64,000 nt of DNA from Anaerospora hongkongensis (GTDB taxonomy: Bacteria > Bacillota > Negativicutes > Sporomusales > DSM-15969): the NCBI RefSeq assembly GCF_004339805.1, contig NZ_SLUI01000012.1, positions 62,001 through 126,000 of the forward strand, in the 5' to 3' direction. Made by a program: the position numbers and the translations under genes. Of this stretch, positions 26,089 to 34,145 are shown piece by piece (the stretch's first letter is position 1; each line of letters starts with the position of its first letter). Below the pieces are notes generated by a model. It did no database searches. It saw nothing but the letters and a program-made list of their open reading frames with translations, and was not told the origin of the DNA.

Positions 26089-27015
26089 ATGCATGATCAT
26101 TCGCACCACAGCCATAACCATTTGCATAGCCATTCTCATGGAGAAGAGCCGGGCAACAAACGGGCGCTAATCATATCCCTGTTTGTTACGGCAGGCATTA
26201 TGATCCTGGAGTTTCTGGGCGGATTGTTTACAAACAGTCTTGCTCTTCTGTCCGATGCCGGGCATATGCTAAGTGATACAGGATCGCTTGCGCTTAGCTT
26301 AGCTGCCGTCTATCTGGCGGCCAAGCCGCTTTCTTCCCAGAAAACATATGGCTATTATCGTTTTGAAATACTGGCGGCGCTGGCGAACGGCGTGACTTTA
26401 TTTGCGATTGCCGGAATAATTATCTGGGAGGCGGCAGAGCGTTTTTCGGCTCCTCCGCCGGTCAACAGTACGTATATGATGGGAATTGCGCTGATTGGCT
26501 TACTGGCAAACCTTTTAAGTGCCTGGACTTTGCACAGTCACGGTGATGTAGAGGAGAATATCAATCTCAAAAGTGCTTATCTGCATGTTTTAGGAGATGC
26601 ACTGGGCTCAGTCGGAGCAATAGGTGCCGGACTCCTAATGTATTTCTTCGGCTGGTATACGGCTGACCCGATTATCAGTGTACTGGTAGCGCTGCTAATT
26701 TTGCGAGGGGCATGGCGGGTGATTGACGATGCGGTTCACATCCTGCTTGAGGGGACACCGCCAACGCTTGACTGGGAGCAAGTAAAGGCAGCGCTGACAA
26801 ACTTAGCAGGGGTGAAGGAAGTACATGATCTGCATATCTGGACTATTACTTCCGGCAGGGATTCGCTGACTTGCCATTTGCTGGTTGAGAAAGATGTGGA
26901 TACTCAAGTACTATTACAGCAAGCCATATGCCTGCTGGAAGAACAATTCCGCATCAAGCATGCCACTATTCAGATTGAGACAGAAGATTTTCATCATCAT
27001 TCCTGTGAAATATAG
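26089..27015 (+). CDS. czcD: Cation diffusion facilitator (zinc/cobalt/cadmium efflux), CzcD-like
   Basis: Proton-driven metal efflux carrier of 308 residues with six membrane segments. A His-rich N-terminal tail (HDHSHHSHNHLHSHSH) likely buffers metal. The transport-site motifs HMLSD and HVLGD are in the second and fifth segments. A cytoplasmic C-terminal domain and a His-rich tail end the protein. AAGGAG precedes the ATG. It lies 11 bases after addA and may be co-transcribed, though the functions are unrelated. Confidence 0.93.
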   Translation: MHDHSHHSHNHLHSHSHGEEPGNKRALIISLFVTAGIMILEFLGGLFTNSLALLSDAGHMLSDTGSLALSLAAVYLAAKPLSSQKTYGYYRFEILAALANGVTLFAIAGIIIWEAAERFSAPPPVNSTYMMGIALIGLLANLLSAWTLHSHGDVEENINLKSAYLHVLGDALGSVGAIGAGLLMYFFGWYTADPIISVLVALLILRGAWRVIDDAVHILLEGTPPTLDWEQVKAALTNLAGVKEVHDLHIWTITSGRDSLTCHLLVEKDVDTQVLLQQAICLLEEQFRIKHATIQIETEDFHHHSCEI

Positions 27016-27026
27016 CCAGAATAAAT

Positions 27027-27070
27027 AACAAAAAGCTGTTTCCGGCATTAGCTGGAAACAGCTTTTTGTT
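27027..27070. terminator. Bidirectional terminator between czcD and cbiZ
   Basis: A perfect 17-bp stem (27027-27043 with 27054-27070), flanked by A and T runs, between convergent genes. Confidence 0.9.
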
Positions 27071-27084
27071 TAGGACTTTTCTAA

Positions 27085-28110
27085 TTAATATTCGGGGAAA
27101 TTTTCTCCATTCGTTCCGTCCGACAAGTGAAGCTCCTGCCTGAGGGCACTGATTTTTGTCCGCAGCGCTACTGATAAGGACAAGCCAAGTGGCTGCAAAG
27201 ACGGTGTTTCCAGATAGGAAAGGAACTGATACAGTTCGGATATCCCCAGCAGGCCCCAGCAATATTCCTGCCAGGCACAGTGGCTCATTGCCAGTAATAG
27301 ACGGGCCTGGCCGGAGTCGGGTATTGAATCGGCGCGGCTGTCTGCTGCCAGCTCAAGCCGCCTGATGCGTTCTTGTATCGAACCCTGGCGGCGGGGGTCG
27401 ATCCTGCACTGCAGTGCCAAAGCTTGCTTAATTGCCGATTTTGCTGTTCTGGATAATAGCTCCCCCAGTTTGGACTGAGTGCCTGCGTCAGTGCAAGCCA
27501 GTGTGGAAGAGGGATCGGTAGCAAAAATGATGCCATCCGTGCCGGTTCCGGTAGCGCTTCCCTGGGTGCAGCAGCTTTGGACCGCAAGCTCCTGGAGAGT
27601 TGCCGTTTTCGCTTCGGTAATGGTTACTAGTGCTTTTGCCATGGTGCCGTGAGCCAGTTTGGCATTGGTAAATGCCAGGATGTTGATGGTGCCGCCCACA
27701 GGGTGATAGCGGCCGTTATCTTCATAATAGCAGGCAGGCTCACCTGCACGGGCGGCATTTTGGTCAACTCCGGCAGTAGCCAGGGTTTCTACTGTTAGAT
27801 TCTGGTAACTCAAGGCTTGATAACCCCGGCAGTGCATTTCGGCACTAGTCAGCAGCCCAGTGGTGCAATCCCGGTTCAGCTTGCGTTCTGCTGCTACTAA
27901 CGCCAAATAGTTCTCTAAATTGCCACCGGGCAAGTCTGCCTCTGAATTGACGAATAGGCTCAGGCGATGGTTAAAGACCGCTTCAGCCATCAGGTAACCG
28001 CCGTTATATAATGACGTGCTTAAAGTCAGTCGGGGAGCAGGAAATCTGCAAATGATGGAATGTTCATCGGCAAACAGTGTCCCGCCGGTTTTTAGCAGTT
28101 GGCTGGTCAT
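27085..28110 (-). CDS. cbiZ: Adenosylcobinamide amidohydrolase CbiZ
   Basis: Cleaves the side chain of adenosylcobinamide or pseudocobalamin to give adenosylcobyric acid, so that imported corrinoids can be remodelled. The 341-residue protein carries the family blocks TAGVDQNAARAGEP, GGTINILAFTNAKL, ITEAKTATLQEL and ATGTGTDGI. It is the last gene of the btuFCD operon, a common arrangement in bacteria that salvage foreign corrinoids. Its C-terminal 80 residues extend past the CbiZ core with no recognised motif. Confidence 0.9.
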   Translation of the reverse strand: MTSQLLKTGGTLFADEHSIICRFPAPRLTLSTSLYNGGYLMAEAVFNHRLSLFVNSEADLPGGNLENYLALVAAERKLNRDCTTGLLTSAEMHCRGYQALSYQNLTVETLATAGVDQNAARAGEPACYYEDNGRYHPVGGTINILAFTNAKLAHGTMAKALVTITEAKTATLQELAVQSCCTQGSATGTGTDGIIFATDPSSTLACTDAGTQSKLGELLSRTAKSAIKQALALQCRIDPRRQGSIQERIRRLELAADSRADSIPDSGQARLLLAMSHCAWQEYCWGLLGISELYQFLSYLETPSLQPLGLSLSVALRTKISALRQELHLSDGTNGENFPEY

Positions 28111-28136
28111 TCCCCTTCCTCCTTTTTCAGCAATTG

Positions 28137-28910
28137 TTACTCCGTAATATTAGGCCGGACATAAGTGGCTGCTGCATCGCAATGCAGCGTAAATTCCATA
28201 TCATACAGACTCCGCAGATTTTCGGCGGTCGCAACACCGGGGCTGCTGCCGTAAGCGAGTATTTGCCCCTTTTTTAATAACAGCAAATCGGTGCTGAATT
28301 GCATTGCCAGGTTAATATCATGCATAACAGCGATAACGGCCATGTCTTTCGTTATGGCCAGCTTTTTGATTAAATGGAGAATGCTGAATTGATTAGAAAC
28401 GTCGAGATGAGAAGTTGGTTCGTCCAGCAATAGCAGCTTGGGCTGCTGAGCCAATGCCCGGGCAATAATAATTTTTTGCCGCTCACCCTGGCTTAATTCA
28501 CTGCATGAGCGAAAGCGCTTGTCCCATACTCCTGCTTCCTGCATAGCGATTTGGACAATTTCATAGTCTTTCCGGGTAGGACCGGAAAAGCGGGGGATGT
28601 GCGGAAAGCGCCCCATTAAGACCATTTGCAGGACCGTGTACTCCTGCATGGCAACTTCTGAGCCGACAACGGCAATTTGTTGTGCCAGCTCGCGTCGGCT
28701 ATAGTCGGTCAGAGCTTTGTTGTTGAGGCAAATTGTACCTGCAAGCGGTTTTAAGATGCCGGCAATTGCTTTTAATAAAGTGGATTTACCAGTTCCGTTT
28801 GGGGCAATAACACTGATAAACTGCCCCTCTTCGACCGTCAAAGTAATGTTATGCAGTATTGTTTTGGAATGATAACCAACATCTAAGGCGTGTATATCCA
28901 GAATGCTCAT
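28137..28910 (-). CDS. btuD: Cobalamin ABC transporter ATPase BtuD
   Basis: FecE/BtuD-type ATPase of 257 residues. It has Walker A APNGTGKST near residues 34-42, the Q loop, signature LSQGERQKIIIARAL, Walker B LLLLDEPTSHLD and the switch histidine in VMHDINLA. The start overlaps the btuC stop by 4 bases. The linked cbiZ and the BtuB-like receptor elsewhere in the window point to corrinoids as substrate; on the ATPase alone iron-siderophore uptake would be equally possible. Confidence 0.88.
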   Translation of the reverse strand: MSILDIHALDVGYHSKTILHNITLTVEEGQFISVIAPNGTGKSTLLKAIAGILKPLAGTICLNNKALTDYSRRELAQQIAVVGSEVAMQEYTVLQMVLMGRFPHIPRFSGPTRKDYEIVQIAMQEAGVWDKRFRSCSELSQGERQKIIIARALAQQPKLLLLDEPTSHLDVSNQFSILHLIKKLAITKDMAVIAVMHDINLAMQFSTDLLLLKKGQILAYGSSPGVATAENLRSLYDMEFTLHCDAAATYVRPNITE

Positions 28911-29926
28911 TGCTGTACTCTCCTGCCGGCGGTATATAATACATAGAGGAAAAACGGACTGCCAAACAAAGCCGTTACTACGCCTACAGGGATGCCGGAC
29001 ATGAGGGGGACCAGCCGGGTTAAACCATCGGCGACTAACAGAAAAACGGCACCAAAGACAGCACTAAGCGGTAATAGGACAAAATGCTCGGGACCCACCA
29101 ATTTGCGGACAAGATGAGGAACAATCAACCCGATAAATCCGATAATGCCGCTCACCGAGACACAGGCTCCGGTCATTAAGGTAGTTGACACAAGCAGAAA
29201 AAGTTTTACTTTGTCTACATCTACACCTAAGAAGCGGGCTTCCTCATCACCTAAAGCCAGTATATCCAGATCACGGGCATACAAGAGGGCGGTCGTAAGA
29301 CCTAACGCTACAATGACAAGAACGGGAAGCAGGCTGTCCATATAATTGGTCAGACTTCCCATCAGCCAGAATAAAATCATTTGCATTTGACCGGAATGCA
29401 AGGCCATTAGTGCACTTAATACTGCATTCAGCATGGCGCCGCAGGCAATACCGGCCAACAGCAGCTGTTGATCGGCCCGGATGTGGATGCTGCGCTGTCC
29501 GAAGAAATATACAAGAGTCAAGCTCAGAATTGCACCGGCAAAAGCCATGAATATCATGAATTCGGTGTGGCGGGTGACGATTGAGAGGGCTGCCCCAAGA
29601 GCTGCTCCGGACGAAACGCCCAATACAAAAGGATCAGCCAGTGGATTCTTAAACATCGTCTGAAAGCAGGCTCCTGAAACCGCTAATCCGCAGCCTACGA
29701 TCATTGCCAGTGCTACCCGCTGCCAGCGGATATTCCAGATAATAATTTGTTCGGTAGAAGATATATCAGCAGTGCTCAGGCCGAACAGCTTGTGGACGAT
29801 AACCGAAAACACTGCAGCAGCTGGTACTTCAGCCGTTCCGACTGTGAGCATATAGAGGGCTAGTGCCGCCAGCAGCAGAAGTGCCAGGCTGAGCAGCAGC
29901 AGCGGGCGAGTTAGTAATTGTTTCAT
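28907..29926 (-). CDS. btuC: Cobalamin ABC transporter permease BtuC
   Basis: FecCD-family permease of 339 residues with about ten membrane helices. It has the characteristic blocks GCGLAVSGACFQTMFKNPLADPFVLG (seen at residues 77-102) and GFIGLIVPHLVRKLVGPEH, the latter forming the coupling loop to the ATPase. Both ends overlap neighbouring genes by 4 bases, so btuF, btuC and btuD are translationally coupled. Confidence 0.9.
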   Translation of the reverse strand: MKQLLTRPLLLLSLALLLLAALALYMLTVGTAEVPAAAVFSVIVHKLFGLSTADISSTEQIIIWNIRWQRVALAMIVGCGLAVSGACFQTMFKNPLADPFVLGVSSGAALGAALSIVTRHTEFMIFMAFAGAILSLTLVYFFGQRSIHIRADQQLLLAGIACGAMLNAVLSALMALHSGQMQMILFWLMGSLTNYMDSLLPVLVIVALGLTTALLYARDLDILALGDEEARFLGVDVDKVKLFLLVSTTLMTGACVSVSGIIGFIGLIVPHLVRKLVGPEHFVLLPLSAVFGAVFLLVADGLTRLVPLMSGIPVGVVTALFGSPFFLYVLYTAGRRVQQ

Positions 29927-30819
29927 TTTTTCTCCCGTTCTTTCATTTCCTGCGGATGCAGAATTTCTGCTAATTTAACTAAGCCGGTAAAACTGCGTGG
30001 CCCCGGACGCTGTAAAAGGTCGTCGGTAATGGAAAAAACCTGATTTGTTTTTACCGCCTGAATCGCGGCCAGGTTGGGATTGGTTATTACAGAGCGGATG
30101 TCTTCGCGGCTGTGGCTAAGCACAACATACACCTCAGGATTGTAAGCATAGAGCTGCTCGATATCGCAGGGCGTATAATCTACGTTTTTATCGGCTGAGA
30201 CATTGATGCCGCCAGCCTGGGTAATCAGGTCGTGAATAAAAGACTGACGGCCTACAGTCAGGAGGGGAGTATCCCATACCTCTAAGAAAGTGCGCTTAGC
30301 CGGTGCTGTACCAACTTGACGCCGGACCTGGTCAAGCTGTCCTGCCAGCTCCTGATGGAGCTGGCGGCCCCGCGCCTCTTCACCAAGAGCTTCGCTGATG
30401 ATGTCTATCGCGTTTAAAATTTCGGGAAGTGTTTTGGGCTCAACCGCTACAACCCGGATGCCTGCCTGTCGTAGAATTTGTATGTATTTCGCTTGGATAT
30501 CTGTCATTGCAAATACCACGTCCGGTGCGAGGGACACAATCTTTTCCACGTCCGGTGCGTGGTAGCCACCAATCGTAGGTTTGGTTTTGGCTTCTTCCGG
30601 GTAGTCGGAATAGCTGGTTACACCTACAACCCGGTCGCCGGCGCCCAGAGCGAACACAATCTCCGTATTGCCTGGTGACATTGATACGATGCGCTGCGGT
30701 TTGCTGGTGAGCGCTGCTTGTTTCATGCGGTCCTGCTGTTTAGGCGCTAAGGCAGGTGCTAAAAACATGGCCGTAACCAGCAAGCCGGAAAGCAAATATA
30801 GCCACTTTTGTTTATTCAT
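29923..30819 (-). CDS. btuF: Periplasmic corrinoid-binding protein BtuF
   Basis: A 298-residue class III binding protein with an N-terminal signal sequence lacking a lipobox cysteine, which suits a soluble periplasmic protein in an outer-membrane-bearing cell. The TroA-like fold is seen in RIVSMSPGNTEIVFALGAGD, GVTSYSDYPEEAK and GGYHAPDVEKI. It is the first gene of the operon, behind an RNA leader with a terminator. AGGTG lies before the ATG. Corrinoid specificity is inferred from cbiZ and the leader. Confidence 0.88.
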   Translation of the reverse strand: MNKQKWLYLLSGLLVTAMFLAPALAPKQQDRMKQAALTSKPQRIVSMSPGNTEIVFALGAGDRVVGVTSYSDYPEEAKTKPTIGGYHAPDVEKIVSLAPDVVFAMTDIQAKYIQILRQAGIRVVAVEPKTLPEILNAIDIISEALGEEARGRQLHQELAGQLDQVRRQVGTAPAKRTFLEVWDTPLLTVGRQSFIHDLITQAGGINVSADKNVDYTPCDIEQLYAYNPEVYVVLSHSREDIRSVITNPNLAAIQAVKTNQVFSITDDLLQRPGPRSFTGLVKLAEILHPQEMKEREKK

Positions 30820-30836
30820 TACAACACCTCAATACA

Positions 30837-30868
30837 ATACAAAACCCTCCCTGAGCATTCAGGAAGGG
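30837..30868 (-). terminator. Attenuator terminator in the btuF leader
   Basis: In the minus-strand RNA CCCUUCCUGA pairs with UCAGGGAGGG over a 4-base loop, followed by UUUUGU. It lies about 20 bases before the btuF start, so it must be conditional for the operon to be expressed. Confidence 0.75.
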
Positions 30869-30885
30869 CAGAACGACCGGTTTAT

Positions 30886-30968
30886 TGAAAAGCTGCCAAT
30901 CCTCTTCCGGACTGCAAGTTCGGTGGAGTGGCGGAGCCGCCCAAGGGGCACCTATTCAGGCCTATTCA
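30886..30968 (-). promoter_or_regulatory. Short cobalamin-riboswitch-like leader of btuFCD-cbiZ
   Basis: Read on the minus strand, three segments of the cobalamin aptamer occur in the right order: ATAGGTGCC (identical to the start of the canonical riboswitch at 51136), GGCTCCGCCACT (compare GGTCCCGCCACTG) and GCAGTCCGGAAGA (compare the B12 box). The roughly 30-base segment with TTAATAGGGAA that normally lies between the first two is absent, and the last box does not continue into ACCTGCC. TGCC and GGCA can close the element. It may be a compact variant or a decayed copy. Confidence 0.5.
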
Positions 30969-30978
30969 AATTGTTATA

Positions 30979-31007
30979 ATAGTAGCATTTTTGTAAATCC
31001 TTGTCAA
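30979..31007 (-). promoter_or_regulatory. Sigma-A promoter of btuFCD-cbiZ
   Basis: On the minus strand TTGACA (31007-31002), 17 bases and TACTAT (30984-30979). It overlaps the stop codon of the small upstream gene. Confidence 0.65.
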
Positions 31008-31204
31008 TGAAGAGGCTTACCCTCTTCCAATTCGGCGATAGTTAGGTCGAGCAATTGATCCTCGGTTATTTCTTCCCCATCGCCGATAATAATTTCATGG
31101 TCGTCGTTGGAATCCAGATGCTTCTCGGCAGCTTTTATAACCGCTTCTTCATTAACGCTCTTGGCCAGCAGTTGCTTACACGAATGGCAGACGGCTATCA
31201 ACAT
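31004..31204 (-). CDS. Small acidic CxxC protein of unknown function
   Basis: A 66-residue acidic protein with one CHSC pair at residues 6-9 and a helical acidic C-terminus. ATG 31204 follows GAGGTG with 6-base spacing; an upstream in-frame GTG lies inside that ribosome site and is rejected. It is on the same strand as btuF and its end overlaps the btuF promoter. The lone CxxC could bind metal or act in redox; no family is recognised. Confidence 0.6.
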   Translation of the reverse strand: MLIAVCHSCKQLLAKSVNEEAVIKAAEKHLDSNDDHEIIIGDGEEITEDQLLDLTIAELEEGKPLH

Positions 31205-31263
31205 TTTTATCACCTCAGAAATTAGTTTGTCCGAAATGATAAGCTGTTACGCTCTACAAGTAA

Positions 31264-31303
31264 TAAAGAAGAACGCACATCCTTGATAGAGTGCGTCCTT
31301 CTT
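31264..31303 (-). terminator. Terminator of the chemoreceptor gene
   Basis: A 13-bp stem with a wobble (AAGAAGGACGCAC against GTGCGTTCTTCTT on the minus strand), about 20 bases past the stop codon. Confidence 0.75.
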
Positions 31304-31325
31304 GGTAACCGGTCTGCCAGCTGAA

Positions 31326-33017
31326 TTATAGTGTAAAGCGTTTGATGGCGCCTTGCAAATCCTCGGACATTTTAGCGAGGGCTTCGCTGGAGGCAGCAAT
31401 TTCCTGCATGGAGGCCGATTGTTCTTCCGTAGCAGCCGAGACACTTTGTGTCTGGCCGGAGGTATCTTTGCTGACGGCGTCAATTTCCCGTACTGCCGTT
31501 ACTATCTGTTGGCTTCCGCTTGCCATCTGCTGAATGGCTGCGGAAATTTCCCTGACTTCGGCAGACATCTGCTCAATCAGGACAATGATATCCTTAAATG
31601 TTTTTCCTGTACTGTTGACAACTTCAGTGCCGACCTTAACCTCTCTTGTACCGGCCTCCATTGCCACAACTGCTTTATCAGTATCTACCTGAATTTCGCT
31701 AATAAGCGTAGCAATCTGCTTAGCCGCTTCTTGCGATTGTTCTGCGAGCTTGCGTACTTCTTCGGCTACTACGGCAAAGCCGCGGCCTTGTTCACCTGCC
31801 CGGGCCGCCTCGATAGCCGCATTCAGCGCCAGCAGATTGGTTTGGCCGGCAATGCCGGAAATGGTGTTTACAATTTGTCCGATTTCTTTGGAGCGGTCAC
31901 CAAGCTTGGCAACGACTTGGGCTGAATGGGCTACTGTTGTCTCGATTGCATGCATTTGTGAAATAGCGGAGTTGACCGCTTCGCCGCCGCTGGTAGCTGC
32001 TTGCGCAGTCTGATCAGTGTTGGCGGCTACAATGTTTGTGTTTGCAGCAACTTGCTGAATGCTTGCTGATAGTTGCTCTACAACAGCTACGGTTTCATTG
32101 ACCGCTGTTAATTGTTTCTCAGTACCTTTTGCGACGTTGGTGATAGACTGGGCTACCTGATCGGCGGCCTGAGCGGACTGCTCAGCACTGGCTGTCAGTT
32201 CTTCGGACGAAGCTGCTACCTGCTCGGCATTGGCCTGTACATTACGGACAACTTCCCGCAAGTTCGCAATCATTGCTTTGAAGGCTTTTTGTAAATCGCC
32301 GATTTCGTCATTGCGTTGTACTTCGACTTGTTGATTGAGATTGCCGGCGGCAATTTGCTGAGCAATTTGTAATAGCCCGTGTACAGGACGGGTAATTGCC
32401 CGGGAACTGAAAAAACCAATGGTAATTCCGAGAATAATAGAAAACATACTAATACCATTTGTGAGTGTTCTTGTGAAACTCATACTGTCCATAACATCAG
32501 CAAAGGTCTCCTGTATTTGCTTTTCCCGGTAGCTGGAATATTCTTCTGCCTTTTTTATGAGAGCCTGTCCTGCAGGTGTGAGTTCATCAGTAGCTACCTG
32601 TAAAGCTTCCTGGTCCTTGCCTGCTCTTTTTAAGGGAACCACTTTTTGTTCCGCAATAATTGTATAATTATCGTCCAGTGCTTTTAATTCGGCGAGGATC
32701 TTTTTTCCTTCCTCATTCACAGCCAGAGCGAATAATTCTTTTTCCAGTTTTTCATTATCATTTGATGCTTGCTTATAGCTGTCGAACATTTCCTGTTTGC
32801 CATTTAGTAAGAAACCGCGTATGCTGCTTGTTTCAACAACAGCATTAAACGCCACTTGGCTTGTTTTCATTAAGGTAGGAAGACTGCGTGTTTGAATTGC
32901 CTGTAAGTCCTCACTCACATGGCTCATTTTATACATCGTAATACCAGACCCTACTGCGCTTACCAGCACCACCAGTAAAAAGAACCCAATCGTTTTCATT
33001 CCTAAAGTCAGTTTCAT
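31326..33017 (-). CDS. Methyl-accepting chemotaxis protein
   Basis: A 563-residue chemoreceptor. The first membrane segment is near residues 9-29, followed by an extracytoplasmic four-helix-bundle sensor domain with [19 protein letters not shown], a second membrane segment near 180-205 and a HAMP domain. The long cytoplasmic coiled coil has the signalling tip [19 protein letters not shown] near 394-412, which binds CheA/CheW. AAGGAGGC precedes the ATG. The ligand is unknown. It is divergent from the tyrosine recombinase gene. Confidence 0.94.
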   Translation of the reverse strand: MKLTLGMKTIGFFLLVVLVSAVGSGITMYKMSHVSEDLQAIQTRSLPTLMKTSQVAFNAVVETSSIRGFLLNGKQEMFDSYKQASNDNEKLEKELFALAVNEEGKKILAELKALDDNYTIIAEQKVVPLKRAGKDQEALQVATDELTPAGQALIKKAEEYSSYREKQIQETFADVMDSMSFTRTLTNGISMFSIILGITIGFFSSRAITRPVHGLLQIAQQIAAGNLNQQVEVQRNDEIGDLQKAFKAMIANLREVVRNVQANAEQVAASSEELTASAEQSAQAADQVAQSITNVAKGTEKQLTAVNETVAVVEQLSASIQQVAANTNIVAANTDQTAQAATSGGEAVNSAISQMHAIETTVAHSAQVVAKLGDRSKEIGQIVNTISGIAGQTNLLALNAAIEAARAGEQGRGFAVVAEEVRKLAEQSQEAAKQIATLISEIQVDTDKAVVAMEAGTREVKVGTEVVNSTGKTFKDIIVLIEQMSAEVREISAAIQQMASGSQQIVTAVREIDAVSKDTSGQTQSVSAATEEQSASMQEIAASSEALAKMSEDLQGAIKRFTL

Positions 33018-33166
33018 CCTTTTGCCTCCTTGTTTTTTTGCGAATTAGGTACTGTAATTTGAGCAAATTAGTATATCCAAGCCCTGAAGGGCAGGGTATC
33101 GTTGGAGGCAAAAATGATTGCGTTTTACAGAAAAAATATAGAGAAAAGCGGCATCAAAACTGCAAT

Positions 33167-33189
33167 GTAACACAATTAATTTATGTTAC
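33167..33189 (+). repeat. Left inverted recombination-like site
   Basis: A 23-bp imperfect palindrome with arms GTAACACAA and TTATGTTAC around the 5-base centre TTAAT. Its reverse complement matches the right site (33898-33920) at 22 of 23 positions, whereas direct alignment matches at 19, so the pair is inverted. The sites are 708 bp apart, start to end, and enclose the recombinase promoter and gene. Confidence 0.75.
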
Positions 33190-33196
33190 ATTATTT

Positions 33197-33225
33197 TTGT
33201 GATTAAAAGTAACATAATGTATAAT
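33197..33225 (+). promoter_or_regulatory. Promoter of the tyrosine recombinase gene
   Basis: TTGTGA (33197-33202), 17 bases and TATAAT (33220-33225). The spacer holds one more half-site GTAACATAA (33209-33217), identical to an arm of the flanking palindromes, which suggests that the recombinase represses its own promoter. Confidence 0.6.
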
Positions 33226-33265
33226 GAAATGGTAATAAGAAGCATGTTGAGGATGTGTAGTTTGT

Positions 33266-33814
33266 ATGGAGTATGTAGAGCCTATTCGAAGCAAGCAGCA
33301 AATTGATGCGATGAAAGAATACTTAAAAGCGCAGAACTTGCGAAACTGGCTGCTATTTGTGCTGGGGATTAACAGCGGTTTGCGAATCTCCGATTTATTG
33401 TTGCTAACGATATTTGATGTAAAGAACAAAAACAGGGTGATTATCAGAGAAAAGAAGACAGGAAAAATTAAAGATTTTCCTCTTTCCGATACATGTAAGG
33501 AGGCCATTCATGAATATCTTTCACACGTGAAAGAAGAAAGCGGCTGGCTTTTTAAAAGTAAAAAAGGAGACGGGCCGATTACCAGGATCCAAGCTTACCG
33601 CATCATTAATCATGCAGCGCGGTATATCGGTATTCGCGAGGCAATTGGTACCCATACACTACGAAAAACTTTTGGCTATTGGGCACATAAAAGCGGCGTA
33701 GATGTAACCAAAATTCAAAAACTGCTCAATCATTCTGCTCCTAGTATTACGTTAACTTATATTGGGATTACCAAAGATGAACTTGATGATATTTATATCA
33801 ATCTCAATTTGTAA
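33266..33814 (+). CDS. Minimal tyrosine site-specific recombinase (FimB/RecV size)
   Basis: A 182-residue recombinase consisting almost wholly of the catalytic domain. The catalytic arginine is in SGLRISDLL, a lysine in the beta hairpin KKTGKIKDF, the HxxR pair in HTLRKTFG, the second histidine in LLNHSAPSITLTYIG and the nucleophile tyrosine in that last segment. The N-terminal arm-binding domain of phage integrases is absent. Size and build resemble phase-variation invertases such as FimB, FimE and RecV. No prophage or conjugative genes are adjacent. Inverted 23-bp palindromes bracket the gene. Confidence 0.85.
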   Translation: MEYVEPIRSKQQIDAMKEYLKAQNLRNWLLFVLGINSGLRISDLLLLTIFDVKNKNRVIIREKKTGKIKDFPLSDTCKEAIHEYLSHVKEESGWLFKSKKGDGPITRIQAYRIINHAARYIGIREAIGTHTLRKTFGYWAHKSGVDVTKIQKLLNHSAPSITLTYIGITKDELDDIYINLNL

Positions 33815-33897
33815 AACAATCGCAAAAAAAAGAAAAATTTGGCGAAATAAAGGATAAAATGTAATAATAGCGTATTTCATATAGTAGTTGGAAAATG

Positions 33898-33920
33898 GTA
33901 ACATAAATTAATTATGTTAC
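33898..33920 (+). repeat. Right inverted recombination-like site
   Basis: Perfect 9-bp arms GTAACATAA and TTATGTTAC around the centre ATTAA. The centre is the exact reverse complement of the left site's centre, as recombination to an inverted product would require. Confidence 0.75.
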
Positions 33921-33926
33921 TACTTA

Positions 33927-33971
33927 TACAAAACACACCTGTCCTAAGATATAGGGCAGGTGTGTTTTGTA
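33927..33971. terminator. Terminator downstream of the recombinase
   Basis: A 19-bp stem with one wobble pair (33927-33945 with 33953-33971) around a 7-base loop. It lies just outside the right inverted site, so it stays in place whichever way the enclosed segment points. With the sites at 33898-33920 and the elements at 33974-34043 it accounts for most of the 331-bp gap. Confidence 0.8.
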
Positions 33972-33973
33972 TA

Positions 33974-34043
33974 TTGACGAACTATTCAATATTTGTCGAA
34001 TCTTTCGCATTCCTTGGAAGGATTTAACTTTTTATTAGCGAAC
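33974..34043 (+). promoter_or_regulatory. Candidate Spo0A boxes and sigma-H-like promoter before the sensor kinase
   Basis: TTGACGAAC (33974-33982) and ATTTGTCGAATC (33991-34002) both fit the 0A-box core TGNCGAA, with starts 19 bp apart. Downstream AGGATTT (34019-34025), 11 bases and AGCGAAC (34037-34043) resemble a sigma-H promoter (RNAGGAWWW-N11-12-RNNGAAT). A sigma-A-like -10 TATAAA also occurs near 34066. Confidence 0.35.
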
Positions 34044-34145
34044 ACTAGCATAAATAAAAAAATTGTATAAAATACAAAAAAAATAGCGAAGGCAAACGAA
34101 TTTTCTGATAGAGTTGGAATTTAGTCGCTAAGAGGTGCCAAAGCG

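Noticed and set aside
33266..33814. Integrase as evidence for a prophage or integrative element
   Set aside because: No phage, conjugation or tRNA-attachment features lie nearby, and flanking genes are ordinary chromosomal ones. The enzyme also lacks the arm-binding domain of phage integrases.
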